DNA of 64,000 bases, taken from NCBI GenBank assembly GCA_950295325.1, contig OX485809.1, positions 18,056,144-18,120,143 on the forward strand. The letters are read 5' to 3'. Position numbers and translations under genes: made by a program. The DNA is from Polytrichum commune. Taxonomy: Eukaryota > Streptophyta > Polytrichopsida > Polytrichales > Polytrichaceae. Under the pieces are notes generated by a model, which did not search any database, had not been told where the DNA came from, and saw nothing but the letters and a program-made list of their open reading frames with translations. Numbering within the stretch: the stretch's first letter is position 1; every line of letters begins with the position of its first letter. Below, piece by piece: positions 21,700 through 34,066 of the stretch.

Positions 21700-23260
21700 G
21701 ATAAAATAGAATATAGGTGCATGAAGAGGTCTTACACATGAGTTGGTATATATGTGCACATGTTTTTTTTGTGGCAATTATCTAGTTTTTATAAAATAAC
21801 CACTAAGAGTGGACATTGATTTGTGTGATCATTGTCAAAAATTCCTAAACCCTAATGATTTCCACAACATCATTGTTTTGTAGCTTCCATCATTGTTTCA
21901 AATGTTCATATGAATTGGAGCAATCAATTGGCAAGTTAATTTTCGGTATGTAACATGTGTTAATGTTTGAGCTATAAATATGTGGTAATAGGATACCAAA
22001 CCCACGGTGATGGGTATGTTTCTTGAATTTTTCTCACCCTAATCCGCTCATTAGTTACTGCTCATTGCTCATCGCTCACTGCTTACCGTTCATATGATAG
22101 CGCTCCCCCTTTCTTGCACTGGCACAATAATGCTAAAACTCCCCCCCCCCCCCAAAAAAAAAAATACGGGTCAAAATTGCGAATTTCCATTTTCCTCAGA
22201 GAAACAATGTTTGAATGTCCACAACATGTACAAAAACATGTATTGTCCTAAGAAAAAAAATAAGGTTCTTCCTCTTCTCTTCCATTACAATCATGCTTGT
22301 TGAAATTTAAGGTGAAAACAAGCGAAAACAAGAAGTGAAGCCAAGAGAAGACAAGTGAAGCTAATAGAATGGTCAAACTTGATTTTCCTTTCCAAAATTG
22401 CCATTTTTGCGCATATATTAAAAAAATTAACACATTTATTTTTTGATCCATGATCATTCCTCTTGGTCCACATTCATTTTATACCTGGCGAGGGGCCCAA
22501 GGCTAAAATATTTTAAGAAGTCGGACCATGGGAAAAGGCCATTTTCCATGGTTTGACTTCATGTTCCATAGTGTAAACCGGCCCATAGAAACATGTCTTT
22601 GTTTGGTAGCATGGGGTAGCCGGTAATGGGGTATGTGCCTACACATGCTTCACACCTTCACCAATTCCAACACCATCTTGTTAGAGGAATCGTTGTATGT
22701 GACAAATTCTCAGAGTCTCAATGTAAGTTACTTTAACATTGTTAGATTCTTCAATGCTCTACTCAATATCATCATTCGTAATAAGCTCATGTCTACAAGC
22801 TCCTGATCCTTGCAAGAACGAGTTCACTTAAAACATGTTCACCTATTATCAATACATGCCCCCGCAATGGGACACTGTTAGGGTTGGGGTTAAAGTTGGA
22901 CCCACGAGTCAAGCTGGGCCGGAATATTTTGGGTCTAATAGCTTTCAACTCCTCTATAAGAGAATCAACTATCAATACCTCATAATCTTTGACCAAATAG
23001 AATCTTAGCTTCAATTATTTCTATGTAAAAGCCTTGTGTATTGTACGATATTAGTTTTGATCATGAGACCCATAGTTTATGATGCTCATATCGAGTGAAC
23101 GTGTGGGACATATAATGAGACTACTGCCTTTTAAAATAATGTTACTTTATTTAGCAACCCTTTGTGTTTATTGTTTTGGTGTAGAAAGCATGATCATGCT
23201 CTTAACATTGTGGTGATCAACTGTGAAGATCATACAAGTTGATCATGGTTTGATATGTCC
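21700..23260. other. Gene-free stretch with C and A runs
   Basis: A run of about 14 C followed by about 11 A lies at 22140-22164. The other open frames (22094-22303, 22248-22473, 22793-23014) have no motif. No RNA gene is seen. Confidence 0.45.
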
Positions 23261-23460
23261 AACACTACACCATTTATGGTATTTAGTGTCACAAACACTA
23301 TTTGTGAAGGGCCTAAATTAGATGCCTAGAGGTCTCAAAGTGTCATGCTTGCTAATTGCCAATGTGATTCCATTTGTCAACATAAGGCACCTTTTTAAGT
23401 GAAAATTTATCTCCATTATGACATTTGGAGTAGCACATTGGGATACTTTAGATGATAGTC

Positions 23461-23580
23461 TTGCATTTTAGTATGCAAGGGGAAGATATTTTTGAGCACA
23501 CTAATAACATGTGTCATGTGTTTACATTTCATATGCAAGATGAAGATATTCTTGAGCATACTAATGGCAAGTGTCATTTG
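23461..23580. repeat. 60-bp direct repeat pair
   Basis: Units 23461-23520 and 23521-23580 align base for base, with shared GAAGATATT and TTGAGCA and GTGTCAT phrases and about 75-80% identity by eye. Confidence 0.75.
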
Positions 23581-23682
23581 TGTACACTTTAGTCAACTTC
23601 TAGACCGTTATGTAATATAGGCATGCAACTCATGACATTATTGAACATACTCGTGCAAAGATATTAGCAAGTGTACTTGAAT

Positions 23683-23726
23683 GCCAAGTGTCATGACACT
23701 AGTTGCCAAGTGTCATGACACTAGTA
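23683..23726. repeat. 22-bp tandem repeat holding a perfect palindrome
   Basis: AGTGTCATGACACT, a perfect 14-base palindrome, occurs at 23687-23700 and again at 23709-23722 within a 22-bp unit. Confidence 0.85.
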
Positions 23727-24059
23727 GCAAAGTTGGGTCCTTATGACACCTTTTTGAACACTAATAAGACACAATTGGCCAAGCATGACATGTGCCATAT
23801 ATGTGAGTCATTATTCATCTTGGACTTGTCTTAAATTTGGACACGGCTACTCTCAAAATTTTATTTAAAAATATAGACAATTTTTTTTGTTTTGACAAGG
23901 AAAGTTTTTGATAGGTGGTAATTTTTGTCGATAAATTGTAGTGGTATTTTTTTTAATGAATTTAGTATTTATAGTTATCTCATTTTAAAAACATACATAG
24001 GTGGTAGGCCTCCACCTATTGTACCTTTGGTACATAACCACCTACAAAGCTTATGCTAA

Positions 24060-24681
24060 GGGCAAGGTTCCATGTACCGGTCCTGGTCTGTTTTTTTTTT
24101 TAATAAATGGGTGGGCCGGTGAAAAGAGGGTGGTGCCATGTGCCCATCTCTCTCACCCAAGGACCAGTACCCCCCATGGATGGGTGTCCCACATTTTGTG
24201 TTGTGCAAGAACGGGTGCCAAAGGACCGGCGGTCCTAACGGTCAAACGAAGGACATGTGCCGGTTAGAAAGCTCCAGTGACTGGATCGGCCGGTCACCTA
24301 CGGTACACCCTTGGGTACTAAAGGCCACTTTGTTCTTCAAGTCCTTCCTCCTGAGGAGTACTCCTAGGGAATGTGTATTTTATGATGTTTTTAGAATCTA
24401 GATCTTAACAATAATAATAAATAAAAAAAGGCAAACAAACCAAAGGAAACACTCATGAAATATTTAAAAGATTATTGACCTCCATTGCCGGTGACCTTCA
24501 TAAAGTGCCATGTCTTATCACTCACCAAATTTAATTAGAAAGTAGAAAATCAAAATAAACTGGCACCCCACATAGAAGTACCCCTCCATAAAATGGGTGA
24601 CATCACCCATTTTTTGGATGATGTCACCCGTTTCTCACCCATTTAAAAAATGGACCGGGACCGGTACATGGAACCTTGGCC
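24060..24681. mobile_element. Tourist-like MITE, 622 bp
   Basis: TAA duplications lie at 24057-24059 and 24682-24684 (the longer CTAAG also fits). The left end, GGGCAAGGTTCCATGTACCG, and the right end pair over about 27 bases. The interior contains ACCGGTCC-rich sequence and no coding capacity. Confidence 0.8.
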
Positions 24682-24689
24682 TAAGGGTG

Positions 24690-24765
24690 GTGACTAAGGG
24701 ATTCAATCTTTGAAACCTCATGGCCCCCACTTGGATGCCTTAGCCACTAACTCATTGCCCTACAC
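24690..24765 (-). repeat. tRNA-derived SINE-like segment, second copy
   Basis: The reverse complement contains AGTTAGTGGCTAAGGC and GGTTTCAAAGATTGAATCCC, matching the segment at 14528-14598 in box order and spacing. Confidence 0.5.
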
Positions 24766-24989
24766 ATGTACAATAGAGTGCCCCAAAGCTTTCTATACGA
24801 GAAGGCCACTTTTACCTTGAATTGTAAAGACTTATCAAGTAAGGATTTATCTTGAAATGTAAGGACTTATCAAGTAAGGATTTAGCTTGAAATGTAAGGA
24901 TTTATCAAGTAAGTACCTCTCATCCATCCAACATAAAAACTTGTCCCCTATGGATTATTGGCGGATTCATCTCAAATGACTCGGACTAG

Positions 24990-25600
24990 ACTAATTTAGG
25001 GGCTTTAAACCTAAATCTAATGTCTAAACCATTATAATTAATAAATCATGGATCGTTTACTATTTTACTACTTCTATGTTGGATGAATGAAAGACACACT
25101 TGTATGCAGTCATTCCCTCTCTCCCACCTTAGTAATTACTTAGGAAGGTGACTCACATCTAGATCTAGTTCTAAAAGGTCTCTCAAACTAAACAAAGATC
25201 AAATATTCCTTCACAAACTAGTGAGCAAGCTTGAAATAGTAGCTAAAAATATAACAATTTAGAAGAGTGGAAGTAGATCATTGTAAAAGTTTTCTAAACT
25301 AAACTACGAGATAACATTCCTCTATGTGCATTCAATCATATACATGAAATCTAAATCTAATGAGTAAGCTTGAATGGATTCTATATCTAATGAATAAAAC
25401 ATAATATCCATATCTATTGAGTAACCAAAAATGTAAGAAAATCTTCAAGAACCTTTTGCATGACAAAGAAGTGACACAACTCCCATATATGCAAGAAAAC
25501 TCACTAAGCACTATTCATCCTTGTTAGCTTCAACACAAAAGTTTTATATGTCATGGGGCCCATGTCAAAGTACCCCTGCCTCCTTGTAGTGTGAGGTGAC
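24990..25600. repeat. CACTA-related repeat remnant
   Basis: Sequence from about 25075 (GGATGAATGAAAGACACACT) to 25220 parallels 15225-15480 of the CACTA element. The right part ends CTCCTTGTAGTG at about 25593, which in reverse begins CACTACAAGGAGG, like a CACTA terminus. The matching left terminus was not found. Confidence 0.5.
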
Positions 25601-25757
25601 GTATTTGGTGGAGTTGTTAATTATCAGTGTAGTCTAGCATACGCCTCAAAATAGGGTAAGTGACTCTATTATGCATGTGACACTAACTACCATAAACAAT
25701 GTACTATCCTGGATCCTACAGTGTTCACACTTGCATAATTCTGATGAGGCTACTTAA

Positions 25758-25878
25758 GACTAGTTTCCATGTAGGCTGCTCGCCCACCAGATTCTAGTGG
25801 ACCTGTAGATATCATCATGTGGAATCTACATTTCCAATAGATTATGCTGGGCAAGCAGCCTACATGGAAACTAACCTC
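25758..25878. mobile_element. Tourist-like MITE, 121 bp
   Basis: TAA duplications lie at 25755-25757 and 25879-25881. Terminal inverted repeats of about 30 bases carry AGTTTCCATGTAGGCTGC and its complement. It is related to the element at 18533-19158, which has an insertion. It ends about 525 bp before the MATE start codon. Confidence 0.8.
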
Positions 25879-26403
25879 TAACTAGAAGAACTTAGTAACG
25901 TGATGAACTTCCTGAAAATATCTTCACATATTAAGCTCGAGAAGTCTAAAGTCCAGAAAAGGTGCCACTGCTTGGAAATTTCCCTTTTATTTGTACAAGT
26001 TGCAGGCAGCAGAAATTGTTGCCTCACCACACTTGTAGGCCGCCCATATGATTCATGGCAGCCTCTAAAGTATCGAGGTTTGGTCATGGGTACCATCATC
26101 ATGTTTGGTGGTGAGTTTCTATATTCTGTGCAGCAGGATTTAAAATCCCTTAATTTGGCCTTTGAGGATCATTGTTGTTGTTGTTGGTGTTGGATGTTGA
26201 GATAGTACTACCATCGATTGTAATGAGTACGCTTGTTTTGTGTGAACTCTATGATTCATGCTCACCGTCTGTGTATTTGTGTTGTTTTCGCTGGACATTT
26301 CCTGTTTCTGATGATGCAGGAGCTCAAGTAGTTACCCCGTGCACGTGAGACTGCACATAGCTGAAGGAGTTTCATCAGGATTAGAGGCTCCGAGGTGGTG
26401 ACG

Positions 26404-28005
26404 ATGGACTCGGGTGCGAAAGATCACTCGTTGCAAGAGCCATTGATTGATCAGGAAGATGATGATTCACGATCACCACAAATTACAGCGCACACGTTCA
26501 CTTTTGCCAATGGAATCACACGGTCCATCAGCCAGCGAGATGTTGAAGCCTCGTGTATGCCGGAATGGATATGGGGGGAGACGAAGAAACAGCTCTACGT
26601 TGCGGGCCCTTTGATTTGCGTGGGCCTTCTCCAATATTCCCTGCTTTTGGTGTCCAACATGTTTGTAGGTCACTTGGGAGAGCTTCAACTTGCAAGTGCA
26701 TCGATCGCAAGCTCGTTTGCAGGCGTGACCGGGACGAGTTTAATCTATGGCATGGCATCGGCGCTGGAAACCCTGTGTGGCCAAGCGTACGGAGCGAAGC
26801 AGTATCACATGTTGGGGATTTATCTACAGAGAGCAGTGATTGTTTTGTACGTCGTGAGCATCCCCATTTCCATAGTGTGGTGGAACATGGGGCATGTTCT
26901 CAGGTTTCTAGGTCAAGACCCCGTGATCTCGGAGATGGCGGGACAGTATGCTCGGTGCCTAATCCCCTTCCTGTTTTCGGTGTCGACGTTCCATCCGCTG
27001 GTCAAATTCCTGCAAACACAGAGTGTGGTGCTACCCATGCCGCTCTTCTCCATCTTAACTCTAATAATCCACATTCCATTCTGCTACTTCTTAGTGTACA
27101 AAACTAGCTTAGGGTTCCTGGGAGCTGCGATCGCAGGCAGCATTTCCAATTGGCTCGATGTGTTGTGGCTTGTCCTCTACATCAAATTCTCGTCAAACTG
27201 CAGCAGGACATGGACATCTTTCTCCAGGGAGGCATTCAACGACGTCATACCCTTTCTCAAGCTCGCCATCCCATCCACCGTCATGATTTGCCTGGAGTTT
27301 TGGTCATTCCAAGGAGTAGTGATCATCTCCGGCTTGTTACCTAACCCCCGGCTTGAGACATCCACTCTTTCCATCTGCATCATCACCATTGCGCTCCTCT
27401 ACATGATTCCGAATGGGATTAGTGCAGGTGTGAGCACCCGGGTTTCCAACGAACTAGGGGGCGGGAGACCTCGCGCTGCCAAAGGTGCGGTGTGCGTTGG
27501 GGTGGCCATGGGGCTTACCGAAGGCATTCTCTTGGCGCTTCTTTTGTACATGGGGCGATCCGTATGGGGATGGGCATTCACCAGCGAAAAGGAGGTGGTA
27601 GATTACGTCTCCCAATGCATCCCGTTCGTTGCAGTTGTGGCAGTGATGGATGCACTGCAAGCTGTGGTTTCGGGTGTGGCGAGAGGATGCGGATGGCAAG
27701 CTTACGCAGCAGCTGCGAACCTTGGCTCTTACTACATCGTAGGATTACCTGTTGCACTCGTTCTGGCATTTGTGTATGATTTCAAAGTGATCGGCCTGTG
27801 CATGGGATTGTTCGTGGGCATCTTTGCACAGGCTGTGGCCCTTGTCATTCTAACCCTCATGACCGACTGGCGGAAACAGGCAGAAAATGCTTTGCACAGG
27901 GTTTACTCAACTGCATCTGCAACACTTCCTATCGAATCGAATCAGAGTCAGAAGGATGAAATCCCCTCATTGCTTAAATTCAATGACCATGAAATTATTT
28001 CTTGA
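26404..28005 (+). CDS. MATE (DTX-type) efflux transporter
   Basis: A single 533-codon frame is typical in length for plant MATE/DTX proteins. These are cation-coupled antiporters that export toxins, flavonoids, organic acids or hormones across the plasma membrane or tonoplast. The first ATG is at 26404; the frame is open upstream only through non-ATG codons. After a hydrophilic N-terminus (about 65 residues) come about twelve membrane segments in two MatE halves. Landmarks are QYSLLLVSNMFVGHLGELQL, then ASALETLCGQAYGAKQYHMLG, the classic ALETLCGQA(Y/F)GA motif, and MIPNGISAGVSTRVSNELGG of the second half. The C-terminus is Ser/Gln-rich and ends FNDHEIIS. The gene has no introns. Its last ~280 bp are duplicated directly downstream. 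Substrate cannot be told from sequence. Confidence 0.95.
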   Translation: MDSGAKDHSLQEPLIDQEDDDSRSPQITAHTFTFANGITRSISQRDVEASCMPEWIWGETKKQLYVAGPLICVGLLQYSLLLVSNMFVGHLGELQLASASIASSFAGVTGTSLIYGMASALETLCGQAYGAKQYHMLGIYLQRAVIVLYVVSIPISIVWWNMGHVLRFLGQDPVISEMAGQYARCLIPFLFSVSTFHPLVKFLQTQSVVLPMPLFSILTLIIHIPFCYFLVYKTSLGFLGAAIAGSISNWLDVLWLVLYIKFSSNCSRTWTSFSREAFNDVIPFLKLAIPSTVMICLEFWSFQGVVIISGLLPNPRLETSTLSICIITIALLYMIPNGISAGVSTRVSNELGGGRPRAAKGAVCVGVAMGLTEGILLALLLYMGRSVWGWAFTSEKEVVDYVSQCIPFVAVVAVMDALQAVVSGVARGCGWQAYAAAANLGSYYIVGLPVALVLAFVYDFKVIGLCMGLFVGIFAQAVALVILTLMTDWRKQAENALHRVYSTASATLPIESNQSQKDEIPSLLKFNDHEIIS

Positions 28006-28284
28006 GTCTTACAACACCGCAGGGTTAGCTGTTGCACTCATCCTTCATTGGTGTATGATTTCAAAGTGGTCGGCCTGTGGATGGGATTGTTTGTGGGCAT
28101 CTTCACACAGGCTGTGGCCCTCGTTATCCTAACCCTCATGATCGACTGGCAGAAGCAGGCAGAAAATGCTTTGGACAGGGTTACTCATCTGCATCTGCAA
28201 TGCTTCCTATCGAATCGAATCAGAGTCAGAAAGATTGAAATCTCGCCATTTTTGCATTTCAATGACCATGAAATCATTTCTTGA
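28001..28284 (+). pseudogene. Tandem partial duplicate of the MATE 3' end
   Basis: Bases from about 28001 to 28284 repeat the last ~285 bases of the MATE gene (about 27721-28005), starting at the parental stop codon. The copy retains YDFKVVGLWMGLFVGIFTQA and ends with the same FNDHEIIS plus TGA. A deletion near 28045 and a frameshift near 28190 break it. It has no start of its own and cannot encode a transporter. The offset is about 280 bp. Confidence 0.88.
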
Positions 28285-28289
28285 GTTGC

Positions 28290-28770
28290 GGCAGGCAACA
28301 CAGTCCCTCTGGGGTTCCGACCTCTGTTTTCAGACGAACGCCATTGTTGTACATTAGCGGCTGCAGATTTTAGTGTAAACTTCCAAGCTGGAAAAGGAGT
28401 GAAATGTTGAAGAGCTCTTGCATCAAGATACTCTCTCAACACGGTCCCTTGGAGCTTGCCACACTTTTGTAAATTATAATACCAGATCAATTCGGTCAGT
28501 GACTGGTGTTACCTTCTCACTTCATCTTGAAACGTGTGATGAGTTTTGTTTTCTTGATCAACTTGGTCATGAAATGTAGGAGACTGAAATTCTTCATTTG
28601 AGCTTCCAGAATGTTTGAATCTAAAATACACAATTCTAGTGATAATTTGTGCATGCGACCCAGAATTAATTTGTAGGAGGCAACCCAGTTTTGGGGATTG
28701 AACATGTGGCCAATTACATCTTAGCCACGTGAACCTTAAAAGATGGGCCATGCCATAATGGGAGGACATT
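28290..28770. other. Gene-free stretch downstream of MATE
   Basis: Probably the 3' flank of the transporter. No gene is supported. Confidence 0.4.
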
Positions 28771-29122
28771 AGAGTTATCCTTTAATTCAAATGAGTTTGG
28801 TAGGGAGTTTCTTACAAAACCTTCCATGTTTGGCAAGCTTGAGGTGCATGCGTCGGAGGTCGTGTGGAGGTTGAACCAATAACATTCTATATGAGGGAAT
28901 TGAGGGTCAAACTCATTTTAGCAACGCATGTTCATTGAGGGTCAAACTCATTTTAGCACCGCATGCGTTGCTAAAATGAGTTTGACCCTCAATTCCCTCA
29001 TATAGAATGTTATTGGTTCAAACCTCCACACAACCTCCGACGCATGCACCTCAAGCTTGCCAAACATGGAAGGTTTTGTAAGAAACTCCCTACCAAACTC
29101 ATTTGAATTAAAGGATAACTCT
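28771..29122. repeat. Near-perfect palindrome, 352 bp
   Basis: The left arm (28771-28930) and right arm (about 28963-29122) are reverse complements over about 160 bases with very few mismatches, from AGAGTTATCC outward to CGCATGCG near the centre. The loop contains a short repeat of the arm. Transcription from either side would give a long hairpin RNA. The end GAGTTAT and the internal TTGGTAGGGAG also occur in the foldback at 37691-38065, so this is probably a foldback transposon family. Confidence 0.85.
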
Positions 29123-31150
29123 GTTATGTGATCATAGCAGAACATAAATCTTACCCATATGAAAGATGGATGATCTTGACTTTGGGTTAAGTGAAAGATA
29201 TGGAAGCTTTGGATGTAGGAAGGAGGCATTTGGACAGCCAGGGCATTCGATGCAGGCTTTATGAAGATGATGAAGAAGAATATAAACTTGATGATTTTTG
29301 GAGGACAACAATTGTGTGGTGGATTCCTGGTGTGTATGTATCCACATAAGTGAACCTTTTTGAGAAGTTGATTCTTACTCCTTATTTTACCTTCAAGCAA
29401 GATACTTTGTAGATTTTAATCTTGGTAGAAAATTGCATTTGTTTAAATGGTGAAAGGGAACTTGATAGCATTGCTAATTCATGTCATGTGTGGACCATAA
29501 TGAAGTGATGATATTGAAGTTTGTGCAAAAATTAAACCCTAAAGACAAGAATCTCAGGGTGCAATAGTTCCTATTTAAGATAGAAGATAAGTACTTTACC
29601 TTGATTTGATCCATTTACATGAATTTATATAATATTCCTCAATTTAGCAAAAAAAAAGTGAAAGATGTCAACATGTAATTGGTTGGTCTTGGAAACACTA
29701 GGATTTTGATTGATTATGCCCAAAATCCTCCCCAAACACTGACAACCATGTTTGTAGAATGGCTGAAACTTTGACTCATAGACCCCCCCCCCCTATAGTG
29801 AGCCTATAATCTAGCACCACATCAACCTTTAGGCAAAAATGATCCACTTTGGTCACAAATTGACCAACAATTATGAGGTTATACATTTTGCACATTTGAG
29901 CTCATTAGAAATATATCTCAAGAAACATACATGGAAAAGAAATATCAATGTCAAGGATGTTAACTAAATGCAGACATGAATGCAACTCACCTCGTCTGCC
30001 CTTTCAAATTTCAAAGAGATGGCATTGCATAGGTTAGGAGATTCTGCCTTGTTGATCTAGAGATAACCAACATATCAAATTTCCAACATGGACAAAACCC
30101 CAACCATTTGATGAAGAATTCCACTATTTGCTAAGAAGATATTTATAGTAATTGAAAATTGATGTACAAAAATGAACTTTGAAGTCACCAACATCGTCCA
30201 ATACATAAAATTGCTTCTATATCTTCATTAGCAATTGATGGAAGTGTCGTGCAACAATACCAATCCCATGATGCTCAATCTTAGATTCAAAACAACTCAA
30301 CTTTTAAGGATATCTAGAAAGCATAATTAATAGGGCTTGCATTTGAGATTAGTAAGTGTTGACTTTCACAATTAGTAATGCACACAATTATACGTATTCA
30401 ACTCCTTGAAAAGCTACCCACATTGGTGGATTAAATTGTCGAGAGATGTGCAACACAAGTGAGAGGGAGAAGATTAGGGTTCAAGGTTAAAGTTTAGGGT
30501 TTAGAACAAATCCTCACATGGGAAATCTACAATATCATGACACATGGTCCATCTTCACATGTCAACCTCTAACTTGGTCTTCCCAAGCAATGTGGTGGAT
30601 CCATGCACCAACAATTCAACAAGTGACACGAGAAGAAGAAGACACATGGCGCAATGCGAGGGTGTGGGTTGACTTCTCAAGTGGTTTGAATTAATGGCAA
30701 AACTTGTGATATAAGGGAGAGAAATGTGACAATAAGGAGTGAGATTTGAACTAAGAACATATGTTGCCCAGGGTTTCGGGATATTAGAGAGTGAGTGACA
30801 TTACGGGGGCTGATATTACGGAGTTTACGGTGTATGGCCAAATGGAACTTCAATTACACAGCACAAAATTTAAGTTATGTGGAACCCGGCAGGCGTACTT
30901 GAGATTCGGGTATCAATCGCGAATATGCGCAGTATGTCAGGCCGGGTCGGCATGAATGGCGACTGGCCCAAGCCCAGCGTATCAAGTTAAATGCCAGCAG
31001 CTGGCAGCTTAGATCAGTGCCAGATGTTTCAGCAGGACGATGTGAATGTTGTTTAAGCACGAGAAGAGATTCTGGGCTACCAGAATCCTTTCTCATGGCC
31101 ACTAGAAATCAACATGTTGCTGAAAATTCAACGATTGTTATTTCGCATAC
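29123..31150. other. Gene-free stretch with one repeat fragment
   Basis: Bases 29665-29755 match, in reverse orientation, part of the AACCGG-rich repeat family at 44.4-45.1 kb and 51.2 kb (phrases GTCAACATGTAA, GGAAACACT and GATTATGCCCAAAA). A C run lies near 29783. No gene is supported in the rest. Confidence 0.45.
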
Positions 31151-31156
31151 AATGTT

Positions 31157-32083
<927 letters not shown>

Positions 32084-32091
32084 GGTTGGAG

Positions 32092-32361
32092 CTCGGGGGG
32101 TTCACTAGCGAAAATCGTAGAACAACGTGCGATAAAAAATAAGGTCTAATATATTCATTTGTAGATAAATTTTGTAAAAAACTTACATATAATATAGGGG
32201 GTTTTAAAATAATGAAAAAGGATTACATGTAAAATACCATCACACCTTTATTTTGAAAAATACCATACCTTATAATCTTTTTTGCAAGGTAAATAGCCCC
32301 CCAATAAATAGGTCCCGAACGCATGTGTGTGCAAAATATAAGAGGGAGTGAACCCCCCGAG
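32092..32361. mobile_element. hAT-type MITE, 270 bp
   Basis: Termini CTCGGGGGGTTCACT (left) and AGTGAACCCCCCGAG (right) are perfect inverted repeats of 14-15 bases. The flanks GGTTGGAG (32084-32091) and GATTGGAG (32362-32369) form an 8-bp duplication with one mismatch, as expected for hAT transposition. The element is non-coding. The terminal CTCGGGGGG links it to the elements at 36670 and 45888. Confidence 0.82.
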
Positions 32362-32369
32362 GATTGGAG

Positions 32370-33270
32370 TCGGTCAGGCTGGGTCTAGCCACCCAAGCCC
32401 ATTATTTCTATGTACAATCCACCCTCAATATCTGTTAATACTTTGGAGCAAGGCAACTTGTAACATTTATTGGGGATAGCATATGCAATTTGTAACACTT
32501 ACATAAATTACACTTGTGTGACTTTGGAATTAGTAAATAACACTTATATGAAATAAAGGATGGAAATACATAATATTTGAATGTCATCATCCATCCAAGT
32601 CTAATGAAAGAACAAATTTATAGTAGTTTGATGAGATTCTTGTCTTATTCCCTTTTGAAGTGTTTGAATGCTTGGATGAGAGGTGTAACATCAATAGCTC
32701 TTTGTTTCAAAAATCATTTCAAGGTCACTAATGCACTTTCAACATCCTTGAATCCAACTCTATCTACCACCACATCACCAATTTGCACATTGTCAACTTC
32801 TTCAATGGGTTAATTATCTGTTGCATCATCTCTTTCATCAAGCACCCCTATAATTTCATGCTTAAATCAAATAGGGCTTGTTTAAATCAAATTCTAGCTC
32901 ATAATTGATGAACCCATGTGCATTCATAGTGTGCCAATTTTCACTCTTTGTAGATATCTATTCCAATTGTTCTTGTAAGGTAGTAAGGTTTGGGGTTTAG
33001 GGTGTAGGGTGACGGTTTCTATCAATTTCATCCAAGTTACAAAATTTCATAGCCTCACTTTCATGTAAATTAACACTTATCAAGGTGAATTCATTGAAGA
33101 GGGGAGCATTTTTTTTTAAATTCTCTTAAAATTAACAATTAACACTTATTGGAGTATATTTGGATATTTTTTAGGGCATGAGGCTCCGATCACACCAAAC
33201 TTTCCGTCCCATTCTAGCTGTAAAATTACTAGGGATTATATTGAGAAATAGATGTTGGCCCACCACTTTT
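32370..33270. other. Gene-free stretch
   Basis: A 78-codon frame at 32577-32813 has no motif. A telomere-like GGGTTTAGGGTGTAGGG phrase at about 32995 is too short to matter. Confidence 0.4.
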
Positions 33271-33277
33271 TACCATA

Positions 33278-34066
33278 TTACAACCGGAGATGCTGACGAA
33301 TGGTGCCAGAAGTGGCCGATGTATCAGCCCCTGGGCCCTTACCAGTGCTTGACATCTTCGTTCCATCATTCAATGTCGAGGGTCCATGCCATATAGTGTA
33401 ATGAAAAGGAAAATGAAGTTGGCCATGACTCGAAAATATGACTAGGAATTTCTGGAGGCAAATTGCACAACTCTCTATCACAACTACACAGCTTGGAGGA
33501 GAAAAGCCATATTGGCGATTGTGGAGCCACCTCGCACTCTCGCCTGCAAGGTCAAATATGTGGACTTCACAAAAGTGCCCACGATTCTGAACTTTTACGA
33601 CTTTAAACTCTGGCATTATTCTGCACCATCCCAATTCAAGGATCTTCCGATACAGTAGAGTGTAAAATACCTCCTGGGATGCGCGAACATCTCTTCGATG
33701 CAAGGTCAACAATAAGATCATCACAATTTCTGTCAAAAGATGACCCATCACATGATATGAAACCCAAATCTCTACATGAGGGATAAATTTTCAGCTTACA
33801 AAATGGGTTGTGATAGGATTGGAGGTACTCGGCAGCAAAGCCGAGCATCTTCATGCCCACGGAAGTTTCAAAAGCACATGTTTCGTCGTTTTTGCATAAT
33901 AACAAGGCGGTCCTCTTCAACGGGAGCTGCGCACAAAGGTCAAAGAATTCGTCCGAGAACATCCAGGAATAGAACCTCTTGTTAAGGTATTGGAGCCGAC
34001 TCAATAATGGCAATGGAGGAAAAGCCACAACTCGCTCAAAAATCTCCTCAGGGAGGCTACTCCATA
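33278..34066 (-). pseudogene. F-box protein pseudogene (first of two)
   Basis: The minus-strand frame opens with SSLPEEIFERVVAFPPLPLL followed by L..LNKRFYSWMFSDEFFDLC, the F-box signature that binds SKP1 in SCF ubiquitin ligases. It runs open to about 33640, then shifts frame into 33751-33278. There FKVVKVQNRGHFCEVHIFD and W resemble the F-box-associated/kelch-type repeat (F.V......~..V.D...~.W). No Met precedes the F-box in frame: an upstream stop (TAA) is close. The frameshift and missing start make it a pseudogene. A second diverged copy lies at 34960-35640 on the same strand. Confidence 0.6.

Noticed and set aside
22140..22164. C run followed by A run as a retrotransposon end
   Set aside because: No duplication or upstream element body was seen; homopolymers of this kind are common in the window.
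26473..27769. Open frames in other frames and on the minus strand across the MATE gene
   Set aside because: They are shadows of the true frame and have no family signatures.
28048..28284. Open frame as an independent membrane protein gene
   Set aside because: It is a decayed tandem copy of the MATE 3' end without its own start region.
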